Notes: generated by a model from the sequence alone, not told the origin. DNA of 32,473 nucleotides from Faecalispora jeddahensis (GCF_000577335.1 NZ_CBYL010000040.1:1-32473); one strand, 5' to 3'; shown: positions 8,006 through 15,098, counted from the first letter of the stretch. Numbers and translations are program-made.

Positions 8006-8596
8006 TTAAAAAAGCTTGCCGCCGGCGAAGCCAAATAAGGCCATCGAAAGAATACCCACATACAAAAACACCGACGGCAGCCCCTGGAACGCTTTGGGCA
8101 TATCGGGATTCTTCAGCCGCTCCATCGCGTGGGACAAAACAAGCGCCGCCGTAAAGAACGCCGCGCCCGTTCCGATCGCATAGCCGGTGATCTGCCAGCC
8201 GGTCATGCGGAACACCCGCTGAATAAACGGCATGGCCAACACAATGCAGTTGATCGCCGACGAAGAGAACACCGGCTCCAGCCTTTTGTAGCGCGCGGCG
8301 AAAAACATACGGTACAAAAGCGCCGCGAGCAGATACACCACCGCAACGCATCCCGCGAAAATCGCGGGGCGGTAAAACGCCGCGGGACTGATCCCCGGCA
8401 CCAGCTGATTGAGGGCGATCCCCATCCAGGCGGAAATCAAAGTAAAAGCGCTTAAAAGTCCGGCGTACGAAAGCAATATTTTTGGCCTGCGCGCCGCGCG
8501 GAGCACCCGGCTGAACCCGACGCCGCCGCAGAAGATCACATTCTGTGCCGTCAACGCCAGAATGGCATAGAAAAACAACTGCACTGCCATTTCCAT
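8006..8596 (-). CDS. rnfA: Rnf-like membrane subunit A (divergent)
   Basis: A 196-residue polytopic membrane protein, with about six hydrophobic segments, of the RnfA/RnfE/NqrD/NqrE fold. In canonical Rnf, RnfA and RnfE form a pseudo-symmetric pair ligating an intramembrane [2Fe-2S] cluster through two Cys each. Here the second site survives (INC, Cys 117). The first is replaced: the usual GIC after the first helix aligns with GFS (Ser 29), although a Cys occurs six residues earlier. It is the last gene of the C-D-E-A operon, two bases after the rnfE stop; canonical operons continue into rnfB, which is absent. The start may be ATG 8596 or ATG 8590. Family confident, electron-transfer function doubtful. 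Confidence 0.8.
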   Translation of the reverse strand: MEMAVQLFFYAILALTAQNVIFCGGVGFSRVLRAARRPKILLSYAGLLSAFTLISAWMGIALNQLVPGISPAAFYRPAIFAGCVAVVYLLAALLYRMFFAARYKRLEPVFSSSAINCIVLAMPFIQRVFRMTGWQITGYAIGTGAAFFTAALVLSHAMERLKNPDMPKAFQGLPSVFLYVGILSMALFGFAGGKLF

Positions 8597-8598
8597 TC

Positions 8599-9294
8599 CT
8601 ACTTCGCCTTCCTTTCCGCCGCAGCCCGCTTGGCATTCGTGTGCTGAATCAGCGCCGCAATTACGCCCAACAGCAAAAATCCAACGAAGGGATACGCGCC
8701 CGCGTGGTATACTCCGCCCGTGTCCTTAACAATGTTGCTCCAAATTTCCCGCAGGGCCGCCACCAGAAAGATCACTGCGGAAAAGCCCGCCGTGCAGCCC
8801 AGCGAATCCATGAGCACCGCCAGCGTGATGTGCGACGGCGCGTAATCGTTGGCGCGCGACAGAATAATCGAATTGCCGATCATCAGAACTGCGTAAATGC
8901 TCAGAGCAGAAAACGCCTGCGGCATCAGCCACTTGGCCAGCGCCGCCGCAGGCAGATACATCACTCCAGAGAGCACCAGCGCCGCCGCGGGGCGAATCCA
9001 CACCGGTATTTTCATCCAGCCGCTGAGAAGGCACACCGGCAGCATTATGACCAGCATCATCAGCGAAAGCACCGCGGCGTTCTGCATCGTATAGCCCGCT
9101 CCCACCACGGGGAACAGACCCAGCGCGCCGATTGCCACCGGGTTGCGGAAGACCAGGCCGTTCAGGAAAATCCCGGTGCTTTCCTTAATCAGGCGCTTGT
9201 GCATCGTTTTTTTCGAGCCTCTTGCGGACGACCGCCGGCCGCCCTTTTCCATCAGTTGGGATTCCGCCTTCGGCTTCTTCTTATTGCTGCTCAT
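8599..9294 (-). CDS. rnfE: Rnf-like membrane subunit E (divergent, basic N-terminal tail)
   Basis: A 231-residue protein of the RnfE/NqrD family. The first 30 residues form a Lys/Arg/Ser-rich tail absent from typical RnfE. The membrane part follows, starting with GIFLNGLVFRNPVAIGALGL. Both positions that carry the [2Fe-2S]-ligating Cys in canonical RnfE are changed: GLC reads GLF (Phe 61) and VNC reads GNS (Ser 142). The conserved ALREIW segment near the end of the fold is kept. The start codon overlaps the rnfD end by 14 bases and has a GGAGG-rich ribosome binding site. A structural partner of the RnfA-like protein is likely; electron transfer by the usual cluster is not. Confidence 0.8.
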   Translation of the reverse strand: MSSNKKKPKAESQLMEKGGRRSSARGSKKTMHKRLIKESTGIFLNGLVFRNPVAIGALGLFPVVGAGYTMQNAAVLSLMMLVIMLPVCLLSGWMKIPVWIRPAAALVLSGVMYLPAAALAKWLMPQAFSALSIYAVLMIGNSIILSRANDYAPSHITLAVLMDSLGCTAGFSAVIFLVAALREIWSNIVKDTGGVYHAGAYPFVGFLLLGVIAALIQHTNAKRAAAERKAK

Positions 9295-10213
9295 TGCGCC
9301 TCGCCTCCCTCCTCGCCGTCACGGCAATCACAAAGCTGTCGATCACGGGAGAAACCGCGTTCATCAGCAGCACCGCAAAGCAGGCCGCCTGCTCAAACGC
9401 TCCGTACCGGCGCATCAGCATAATCAGCACACCGGCTACCGCGCCATACAGGGCTTTGCCCACATGTGTGCGGGGCGATGTCACCGGGTCGGTAATCAAA
9501 AACACAGAGCAGAACAGCAGCGAGCCCGACAGCAGCTCATATTTTAACGACGTGAGCGGTGTTACCATAATGCGCGGGAACAGCAGGGCCATCAGCCCGG
9601 CCGCCGCCAGAAAGCACACGGTAATCCGCCAGCTCACCGTTTTCTTCACGATCAGATACACGGCGCAGGCCGCAACCACCAGTACGGCAGTGGTTCCGAT
9701 CGCCCCGCCGTCAGTGCCCCACAGCATCTCGGAGGGAATCTGATTTGGCTTGAGCCCTTCCTTAAGTACTGAAGCCGCAGACGGTTCCGAAAACGAAAAC
9801 ACCCGCTGCGGCCAGAACACAGTGACAAACGCGACTCCCGCCGCCGCAGGGTTAAACGGATTGTTCCCGGTAAAGCCGAACGGCACACGAGCTGCCAGCA
9901 CCGCAAACGCGCCCGCCAGAACCGGCAGCCATAAAGGAGCCAGCGGCGGCATGAGCATCGCGATGATCAGGCCCGTCACCACGGAGGAAAGTTCCGAGAT
10001 ATCCACCTGCCGCTTTGCGATCATACAGGCGGCGATTTCAGAAATAAAGCAGGACGCGACTGACGCTGCCGCGACCCAGAGAACGTGCGTGCCATAATGC
10101 ACCGTGGGCAAGGGCAAAAGAAGAGCCAGCGCCAACAGCATGTCCTTCATCATGGTAGACACCGTTTGTCCGCTGCGGAGAAACGGCGGTTTTTGAATCA
10201 TAAGCTGCTGCAT
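9281..10213 (-). CDS. rnfD: Rnf-like membrane subunit D (divergent flavinylation site)
   Basis: A 310-residue polytopic protein of the RnfD/NqrB family. Family hallmarks are visible: DISELSSVVTGLIIAMLMPP (about 71-90), GNNPFNPAAAG (about 116-126), GGAIGTTAVL (about 169-178) and the ITDPVTSP segment (about 240-247). In canonical RnfD, FMN is bound covalently to a Thr in a D-x-x-S-S/G-A-T context. Here that region reads SEPSAAS (142-148): the Asp is missing and the acceptor would be Ser 148. The ATG at 10213 follows the rnfC stop by seven bases with AAGGGG as ribosome binding site. Membrane topology fits the family; covalent flavin is uncertain. Confidence 0.83.
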   Translation of the reverse strand: MQQLMIQKPPFLRSGQTVSTMMKDMLLALALLLPLPTVHYGTHVLWVAAASVASCFISEIAACMIAKRQVDISELSSVVTGLIIAMLMPPLAPLWLPVLAGAFAVLAARVPFGFTGNNPFNPAAAGVAFVTVFWPQRVFSFSEPSAASVLKEGLKPNQIPSEMLWGTDGGAIGTTAVLVVAACAVYLIVKKTVSWRITVCFLAAAGLMALLFPRIMVTPLTSLKYELLSGSLLFCSVFLITDPVTSPRTHVGKALYGAVAGVLIMLMRRYGAFEQAACFAVLLMNAVSPVIDSFVIAVTARREARRNEQQ

Positions 10214-10220
10214 TCGGCGC

Positions 10221-11459
10221 TTATCCCCTTTCTTTGATTTCCATTGCGCGGGCCACCGCCCCCGAAAGATCGAGCCCCGACGGGCACACCACCGAGCAGG
10301 CGTTGCAGGCACAGCACAAATCGGCGCGCAGAAGCTGCCCGGCGTCGGGGTATTCCTGCCCCTGCAGGCGACGGTAGATGTCCCAGGGCATGATCCCTAC
10401 GGGACAGGCGGCCTCGCATTTTCCGCACCCGATGCACGGAAACACTTTGACCGTCTGCATCGCCTCCGGCAGAACGATCAGGCACCGCAGGTCCGCAGTG
10501 ACAGGAGCGGAGAGCTCCTCCACCCGATTCCCTGTGATCGGCGAGCCCGCAATCACCACCGTGCGTTTTTTGCGCCCGCATGCGGAGAGCAGGTCTTCAA
10601 TCGGCATGCCCAGCGGAACCCGCAGGTTCTGCCAGCGGGAGACGCCCTCCCCGGCCACGGTGATCACCGTGGTGGTCTGGGGGATTCCGCGCTCCGCCGC
10701 CTGCGCAAACGCTTCCAGCGCCTGCACGCCGACCAGGCCGGGACGATGTCCCTGCCGGCGCAGCCTTTTTAAAAGACCGGGCCGCGCGGGGTAACGCCCG
10801 CCGCTGCCAACCAGCAGATCGGCTATCTGGCCCGAAACACGCGAGTAGCTGCGGGCGCGAAAGCTGCTGACGACCGCGATACCGGTCTTTTTTGCGCCAA
10901 CCGCCAAAGCCGCCAGCTCCAGTCCCTGCTGTACCCCCTGCGGATTTTCGCGCAGGACAGCCAAACCGCTGCAAACATATGGCTCGTCATCCAGCACATT
11001 CGCACCAAGCCAATCAATTTTCATTCGACGAAGCCGTTTCAGCTTCTTAAACAAGGGTATCCCATCATATTCATCAATAATCCCGGCGGCGGCCGCAAGG
11101 CGAATCAGCTCGTCCGGCGCATGCTCCATTCCGGGAGCGCGCAGGGTCAGCTCCTGCTCCTCGCTGTCCTGCCGGATCGCCGCACAGTCCACCATGCCCC
11201 GCACCGGGTGGGGCAAAGCCTGAAAGCCGGTGACCGTGCCGCTCACGGGTGAGGTGACTGCGACATGGCTGCCCGGCATGGAAAGCTGGGAAAAGCGCAG
11301 CACTGTCTCCCCTGCGCGCACGCAGCGGTCGGTCAGCGCCTGAGCGCCCGGCAAAGGCACATACAGTACCTCCGGCGCGGGCAGCGCCAGAATTTTCGCT
11401 TTCATCGTTCGGCTCTTTTGCTGCTCCAGCCGGATGCCGGAGGAAAAAAACGAAATCAT
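10221..11459 (-). CDS. rnfC: Rnf-like subunit C with two [4Fe-4S] motifs but degenerate nucleotide site
   Basis: A 412-residue RnfC homologue. The N-terminus (FFSSGIRLEQQK) and the barrel-hybrid segment SPVSGTVTGF match the family. The C-terminal part has two ferredoxin motifs, CxxCxxCxxxCP at 342-353 and 382-393. Canonical RnfC carries a GGxGxP motif and an AECEP segment for FMN/NADH binding; here these regions read IIDEYDGIPLF (127-137) and NVLDDEPY (154-161), so the Gly-rich loop is gone. The start at 11459 has GAGGTGA seven bases upstream. First gene of the operon, transcribed away from the MecA-like gene. It probably still holds iron-sulfur clusters; NADH oxidation is doubtful. Confidence 0.85.
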   Translation of the reverse strand: MISFFSSGIRLEQQKSRTMKAKILALPAPEVLYVPLPGAQALTDRCVRAGETVLRFSQLSMPGSHVAVTSPVSGTVTGFQALPHPVRGMVDCAAIRQDSEEQELTLRAPGMEHAPDELIRLAAAAGIIDEYDGIPLFKKLKRLRRMKIDWLGANVLDDEPYVCSGLAVLRENPQGVQQGLELAALAVGAKKTGIAVVSSFRARSYSRVSGQIADLLVGSGGRYPARPGLLKRLRRQGHRPGLVGVQALEAFAQAAERGIPQTTTVITVAGEGVSRWQNLRVPLGMPIEDLLSACGRKKRTVVIAGSPITGNRVEELSAPVTADLRCLIVLPEAMQTVKVFPCIGCGKCEAACPVGIMPWDIYRRLQGQEYPDAGQLLRADLCCACNACSVVCPSGLDLSGAVARAMEIKERG

Positions 11460-11472
11460 TGGAAATCACCTC

Positions 11473-11502
11473 TTACAAAATACCGGGGCCGTTAATATTA
11501 TA
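11473..11502. promoter_or_regulatory. Divergent overlapping promoters, mecA-like gene and rnfC
   Basis: On the plus strand TTACAA (11473-11478), 17 bases, then TATTAT (11496-11501) points to the MecA-like gene. On the minus strand a perfect TATAAT (11497-11502) points to rnfC, but no -35 is recognisable upstream of it. The two -10 boxes share five bases, so polymerase binding in one direction should exclude the other. The rnfC side may need an activator. Confidence 0.55.
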
Positions 11503-11537
11503 GTAGTGAAGCTCTTATTGTGATTGGGGGTGTCAAC

Positions 11538-12110
11538 TTGAAGACTAAAGCCCTGGATGCTTCTCACCTGCTGATCATCCTGACCGCACGGGAAACCCGG
11601 GCCTTGGGGCTGATGCAGGGATTGAGCTGGAGCAGCCTGCACTGCCGGCTGACGATTGCCCGCATTTTTGCCGCGGCCTGTGCCAGCACCAACTTTACGC
11701 TGAAGAGGGACCAGGTCGCGATTCGTGCGATGGCAACCGCAGACGGTGAAACCGTGCTGATGTTTACCGCGGTGTCCCCGGCAAAAGCCAAAAAAGGAGA
11801 ACCGCGTAAAATTTACCGGATCAAATGCTCCGGGCCTTATGTGTATGAACTGGAAAATGCCGGAGATCTTCTGGATGTTCTGGAGCATCTGTACCGCCTC
11901 AACACGCTCGGCGGATGCCAGCTGCTGCGGTACGGCAACAGCTACCGGCTGATTCTCTCCCCGTATTTTGCGATGAAAGAAAAAACAGAATCCTTCTTGA
12001 AAGAATATGCCCGGCTTCGCGGCATTGGCAAAACGGCCGCAGCCCTTTCTCTGGAGCACGGCGAGCTGCTTTCACGCGACGCGGTGAACCAGGTAGGCGG
12101 GTGTCTTTAG
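11538..12110 (+). CDS. MecA-like adaptor protein
   Basis: A 190-residue protein resembling MecA/YpbH, adaptors that hand substrates to the ClpCP protease. The N-terminal part (about 5-75) follows the MecA N-domain pattern: a strand ILTARETRALGL, then SLHCRLTIARIFAAACASTNFTLKRDQVAIRAMATADGET in outline. The C-terminal part matches the ClpC-binding MecA domain: DLLDVLEHLYRLNTLGGCQLLRYGNSYRLIL, then FLKEYARLRGIGKTAAALSLEHGELLS in outline. The linker is short. The TTG at 11538 is supported by GGGGGTG five bases upstream. It diverges from the Rnf-like operon and overlaps rpe tail-to-tail. Which proteins it targets is unknown; no ClpC is in the window. Confidence 0.7.
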   Translation: MKTKALDASHLLIILTARETRALGLMQGLSWSSLHCRLTIARIFAAACASTNFTLKRDQVAIRAMATADGETVLMFTAVSPAKAKKGEPRKIYRIKCSGPYVYELENAGDLLDVLEHLYRLNTLGGCQLLRYGNSYRLILSPYFAMKEKTESFLKEYARLRGIGKTAAALSLEHGELLSRDAVNQVGGCL

Positions 12111-12745
12111 CGCCCGGCCGACTGCAGCTGCCGAATCACCGCGGCGGGATCCTCTGCTTTAAAGATCCCGGTGCCGGCCACACAAACATCCACGCTCGCC
12201 TGTGCGCATTCCAGAACCGTTTGGGCATTGATCCCTCCGTCCACTTCAATCAGGACGGAGGGATTTTTCTCTTTGATTTGCCGTACCTTCAAAAGCGGCC
12301 CGGGCATAAAGCTCTGCCCGCCAAAGCCGGGTTCCACCGTCATGACCAGCACCAGATACAGCTTGTCCAGATACGGAAAGATCGACTCGGCAGGGGTATT
12401 GGGTTTGATTACCATCGCAGGTTTTACCCCATGAGAAAGGATTTCTGCGATCACCTCTTCGGGATCATCGGCGCATTCCACGTGGAACGAGATGATGTCT
12501 GCCCCGGCTTTCGCAAAATCCACAATGTATTTCTTCGGGTGCTGGATCATCAGATGAACGTCAAACGGAAGTGCCGTATGGGGCCGCATGGCCGCGATCA
12601 CCGGCGCGCCAAAAGAAATATTCGGAACAAACGCGCCGTCCATTACGTCCAGGTGAACGAAATCGGCGCCGCCGTCGGTAATTTTTTTCAGCTCGTCCGC
12701 CAGATGTGAAAAATCCGACGCCAGCATCGAGGGGGATACTAACAT
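12107..12745 (-). CDS. rpe: Ribulose-phosphate 3-epimerase
   Basis: Rpe interconverts ribulose 5-phosphate and xylulose 5-phosphate in the pentose phosphate pathway; cytoplasmic TIM barrel. The 212-residue product has SPSMLASDFSHLADEL, the metal/catalytic segment HLDVMDGAFVPNISFG, HLMIQHPKKY, VMTVEPGFGGQSF and IEVDGGIN, with the expected His and Asp residues. The start at 12745 has AAGGAG six bases upstream; the open frame extends 49 codons further through the leader without support. In many Firmicutes rpe sits with prpC-prkC-rsgA; here it stands alone with its own promoter. The stop overlaps that of the convergent MecA-like gene. Confidence 0.96.
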   Translation of the reverse strand: MLVSPSMLASDFSHLADELKKITDGGADFVHLDVMDGAFVPNISFGAPVIAAMRPHTALPFDVHLMIQHPKKYIVDFAKAGADIISFHVECADDPEEVIAEILSHGVKPAMVIKPNTPAESIFPYLDKLYLVLVMTVEPGFGGQSFMPGPLLKVRQIKEKNPSVLIEVDGGINAQTVLECAQASVDVCVAGTGIFKAEDPAAVIRQLQSAGR

Positions 12746-12863
12746 AGTGAGAACTCCTTCCTGCGCAAAACGCAGCGGCTGTTTTGGAACAACGCGCTTC
12801 TGAGGGAAGCACCGGCACTCCGCTCCGCAGCCAGGAGCGCCGTCCCCTCGCTTGATCTGTTCT

Positions 12864-12892
12864 ATTTTACCCCAATTTCCACCCTTTTTCAA
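12864..12892 (-). promoter_or_regulatory. Promoter of rpe
   Basis: On the minus strand TTGAAA (12887-12892), a 17-base spacer and TAAAAT (12864-12869). The roughly 110-base leader that follows is GC-rich and contains short stems such as CTGCG-TTTTG-CGCAG just before the ribosome binding site. Confidence 0.65.
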
Positions 12893-12912
12893 GCGCGGCG
12901 CAAAACACGTCC

Positions 12913-12954
12913 AAATAGAAAATGCCCGCCACAGCCAGAACGGCTGAGGCAGGC
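12913..12954 (-). terminator. Terminator of the AEC-carrier operon
   Basis: On the minus strand GCCTGCC and CAGCC pair with GGCTG and GGCGGGC around a short loop (12924-12954), followed by ATTTTCTATTT. Confidence 0.7.
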
Positions 12955-13029
12955 AATCTATTTGAAGCGGTACTCAATCTCGCCCGCAATCCATACTATG
13001 CGATTCGGGGCATCCACGCCACTCCTTTT

Positions 13030-13971
13030 TCAGGGGACAAAAGCCAAATTCTGCGCCAGCACTGCAATTGCCGGCATGGTGAGAATAGAGAGCAGCGTGC
13101 TCAGCGCGATCATCTTACAGGCCAGCTGCGTGTCGTTGCCGAGCTTGATCGCAAACAGCACCGAGTTCATCCCAACCGGCGCGGCCATCAGCAGCGCCGT
13201 GGTCACCATCACGACGGGGTCGGGCCGCAGCAGCCACAGCAGCAGCAAAAAAGCCACCGGCACCATAACAAGACGCAGCGCCGTCACCAGATAGACCTCG
13301 CGGTCTGAAAAAACATCGCGCAGGTTCAGCTTAGCCAGATATGTACCCACCACAATCATCGCCAACGGCGTGTTCATCGCCCCGATGGAATCCAGCGTTT
13401 GTACCAGAGGCTCCGGCAGAGAAATCGACAGCGCGTACAGCGGCAGTCCGATCGCAAAGCTGATGGTTCCGGGATTCAGCAGCGCCTTTCTCAGCATCTG
13501 CCTGCGGTCCTCCCCGGCTCCGCCCAGGATGATATACCCATGCGTCCACGTCAAAAGATTAAAGGCCACCACGCATGCAGAGGCGTACACTACGCCTGCG
13601 CTGCCCAAAATGGCCTGGGCTAGCGGCAGACCCATGAACCCGCAGTTGGAATATACCGCGCCATAGCGCAGCATGCCCGCGCGGGCGCGTGTCTGCCTGC
13701 GAAACACCAGCTGCATGGCCGCGGCGACGGCGATCATCCCCGCCAGAAATAAAAGGATCGTCAGCAGGATCTTGCCCGTGCTGACTCCTTCTGAATCCGC
13801 CTGCAGCGCCGCGATAATCAAACACGGCCCAACGATATACAGCAGCAGATTCGTCAGCTGAGCAGCGCCGCGCGAGGTAATGATCCGCTTTTTATAGCAG
13901 ACATACCCCACACCCATGATCAAAAACATAACGAGGACCTTTTCCGCCACGGCAAGGGTCGAAGCGATCAA
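13030..13971 (-). CDS. AEC-family (auxin efflux carrier-type) permease
   Basis: A 313-residue integral membrane protein with about ten hydrophobic helices in two halves. It opens VAEKVLVMFLIMGVGYVCYKK, with ITSRGAAQLTNLLLYIVGPCLI next, and carries YGAVYSNCGFMGLPLAQAILG, the conserved N-x-G-F-M-G-x-P motif of bacterial AEC carriers. Members move small organic anions such as malate; the substrate here cannot be told. The start is a TTG at 13971 with GGGAGG upstream, two bases after the stop of the small membrane protein gene, so the two form an operon ending at the terminator near 12924. Confidence 0.9.
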   Translation of the reverse strand: MIASTLAVAEKVLVMFLIMGVGYVCYKKRIITSRGAAQLTNLLLYIVGPCLIIAALQADSEGVSTGKILLTILLFLAGMIAVAAAMQLVFRRQTRARAGMLRYGAVYSNCGFMGLPLAQAILGSAGVVYASACVVAFNLLTWTHGYIILGGAGEDRRQMLRKALLNPGTISFAIGLPLYALSISLPEPLVQTLDSIGAMNTPLAMIVVGTYLAKLNLRDVFSDREVYLVTALRLVMVPVAFLLLLWLLRPDPVVMVTTALLMAAPVGMNSVLFAIKLGNDTQLACKMIALSTLLSILTMPAIAVLAQNLAFVP

Positions 13972-13973
13972 GA

Positions 13974-14366
13974 CTAATCCTCCCTATGGCTGTCCGGCGG
14001 ATCACCGGCGGGTGTGGAATCCTCATCCGAAGCTTCCTGCGGCAAAGCCTGTTCTTCCGGCTCACTGAACTCCTCATCCTGCACATGGTCCTGCGGATCC
14101 TGCTCCAGCATGGCCTCGGTCCGCTTTTTCTCGCGGTAGAAGGCTACGCCCACTACGGCCAGCGCGACTGCGGTCACTCCGCGCAGTACCCAGCCCATGG
14201 TTCCGCTGAACATGTGGTAATCCGGGTACAGCAGATTCATCAGCCACCATCCGCCGAGGAACAAAAAGTATATCCCTGCAAAAATAAATATCTTGTTTTC
14301 CTGGCGCAGTCTGAAAATCATGATCAGACCGGCGGCAAACCAGATCACGGGGTAAAGATATGCCAT
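13974..14366 (-). CDS. Small membrane protein with acidic C-terminal tail
   Basis: A 130-residue protein of unknown function. Three hydrophobic segments (about 3-20, 26-45 and 58-77) are followed by a basic YREKKR stop-transfer and a long acidic, Glu/Asp/Pro/Gln-rich tail (about 90-130), probably cytoplasmic and disordered. AGGAG lies about ten bases before the ATG. It is first in a two-gene operon with the AEC carrier. No family recognised; its position suggests an accessory or regulatory role for the carrier, but this is inference. Confidence 0.75.
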   Translation of the reverse strand: MAYLYPVIWFAAGLIMIFRLRQENKIFIFAGIYFLFLGGWWLMNLLYPDYHMFSGTMGWVLRGVTAVALAVVGVAFYREKKRTEAMLEQDPQDHVQDEEFSEPEEQALPQEASDEDSTPAGDPPDSHRED

Positions 14367-14435
14367 ATACCATTTTCTCCTGTTCTCTGAAGAGAGAATT
14401 TCTCAAGTCTCGTTTCATCATTCTTCAAATGAGAC

Positions 14436-14481
14436 CTGAATATTCAGTACTTAGTATAAAACCGGAGAATGGGATTGTCAA
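14436..14481 (-). promoter_or_regulatory. Consensus promoter with start-site palindrome, AEC operon
   Basis: On the minus strand TTGACA (14476-14481), 17 bases, TATACT (14453-14458). A perfect 12-bp palindrome CTGAATATTCAG (14436-14447) covers the expected transcription start, a placement typical of a repressor operator. The repressor is not identifiable. Confidence 0.75.
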
Positions 14482-14485
14482 GGAC

Positions 14486-14818
14486 TCACGCGCACCGGCC
14501 CACGTGAGGGTGCTCTGCCGGCACACAGGATGGCGGACAATATATTGCGGCCCGGTGATGGGAATGCAGAAAACGCGTCCGCCGCTCTTTCGAGAGCCGC
14601 TCTTTGCGAACAGCCAGCAGGCAGCAGCCCGCCAGCAGGCCCTGCATCAGGCTTTGCAGCACCTGCAGCGCAAACGCACCGCCCGGAATCAAAAGCCCTA
14701 AAACACCCGAAAGCGCACACAGCCCCCAGATTTGGCGCGTTTCTTTCCGGCGGGGCCGCTCCCGCAGAAAAACCAATATCGCAATTGCCAGGGTCAACAC
14801 AGTTACCGCTGTACTCAT
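14486..14818 (-). CDS. Small hydrophobic membrane protein, unknown
   Basis: A 110-residue product with an N-terminal hydrophobic helix (about 4-18), a basic RERPRRKE loop and two further hydrophobic segments (about 30-70). The C-terminus is basic and rich in His, Arg and Cys, with low hydrophobicity. The ATG has GGGAGGG seven bases upstream and a good promoter, which is why I accept this short frame. The last 30 residues look less protein-like than the rest and overlap the upstream region of the AEC operon promoter, so the gene could be truncated or young. No family recognised. Confidence 0.6.
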   Translation of the reverse strand: MSTAVTVLTLAIAILVFLRERPRRKETRQIWGLCALSGVLGLLIPGGAFALQVLQSLMQGLLAGCCLLAVRKERLSKERRTRFLHSHHRAAIYCPPSCVPAEHPHVGRCA

Positions 14819-14845
14819 CGTTTTGCCCTCCCAAACCGCTCATAC

Positions 14846-14888
14846 GTTCGATTTACTTTATCATAGCAAATGTTTGTTCGATTTGCAA
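14846..14888 (-). promoter_or_regulatory. Promoter with twin direct repeats, small membrane gene
   Basis: On the minus strand TTGCAA (14883-14888), 17 bases, TATGAT (14860-14865). A 9-bp direct repeat AAATCGAAC occurs at 14876-14884 and 14846-14854, exactly 30 bases apart, flanking the -10. Each copy opens a partial match to the Gram-positive LexA box (CGAAC-N4-GTTYC), 12 and 11 of 14 positions. Confidence 0.6.
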
Positions 14889-14975
14889 GAGGGTAGGCAA
14901 AAGAAATTTTGCTGGCGCAGACTGAGCCTGCATGCACATCGCGGGAAGGCCTGCAAAGAAAACCGCTCCTTCCGT
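14889..14975. repeat. Dispersed repeat, copy C (inverted, shortened)
   Basis: Read on the minus strand, TTTGCAGG, then TTCCCGCGATGTGCATGCAG, then CAGTCTGCG and CCAGCAAAATTTC match copies A and B in order. The middle segment present in A and B is missing. An adjoining GCGACGGAAG matches one found downstream of the core in copy B, suggesting rearrangement. It lies between the small membrane gene and the hppA terminator. Confidence 0.6.
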
Positions 14976-15007
14976 CGCAAAGGCAACCCCTCTGCCATGA
15001 AGAGAAC

Positions 15008-15049
15008 ATAAAAAATCAGGGTCTGCTCCAGCCTAAGGGGCAGACCCTG
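15008..15049 (-). terminator. Terminator of hppA
   Basis: A 13-bp stem (15017-15029 with 15037-15049, one G-T pair) whose minus-strand reading ends in ATTTTTT. It lies about 50 bases past the hppA stop. Confidence 0.92.
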
Positions 15050-15098
15050 CATCAGCAGAAGCTCTGCGGTAAATCCATAAAATAAAAAAGACTTTTCT

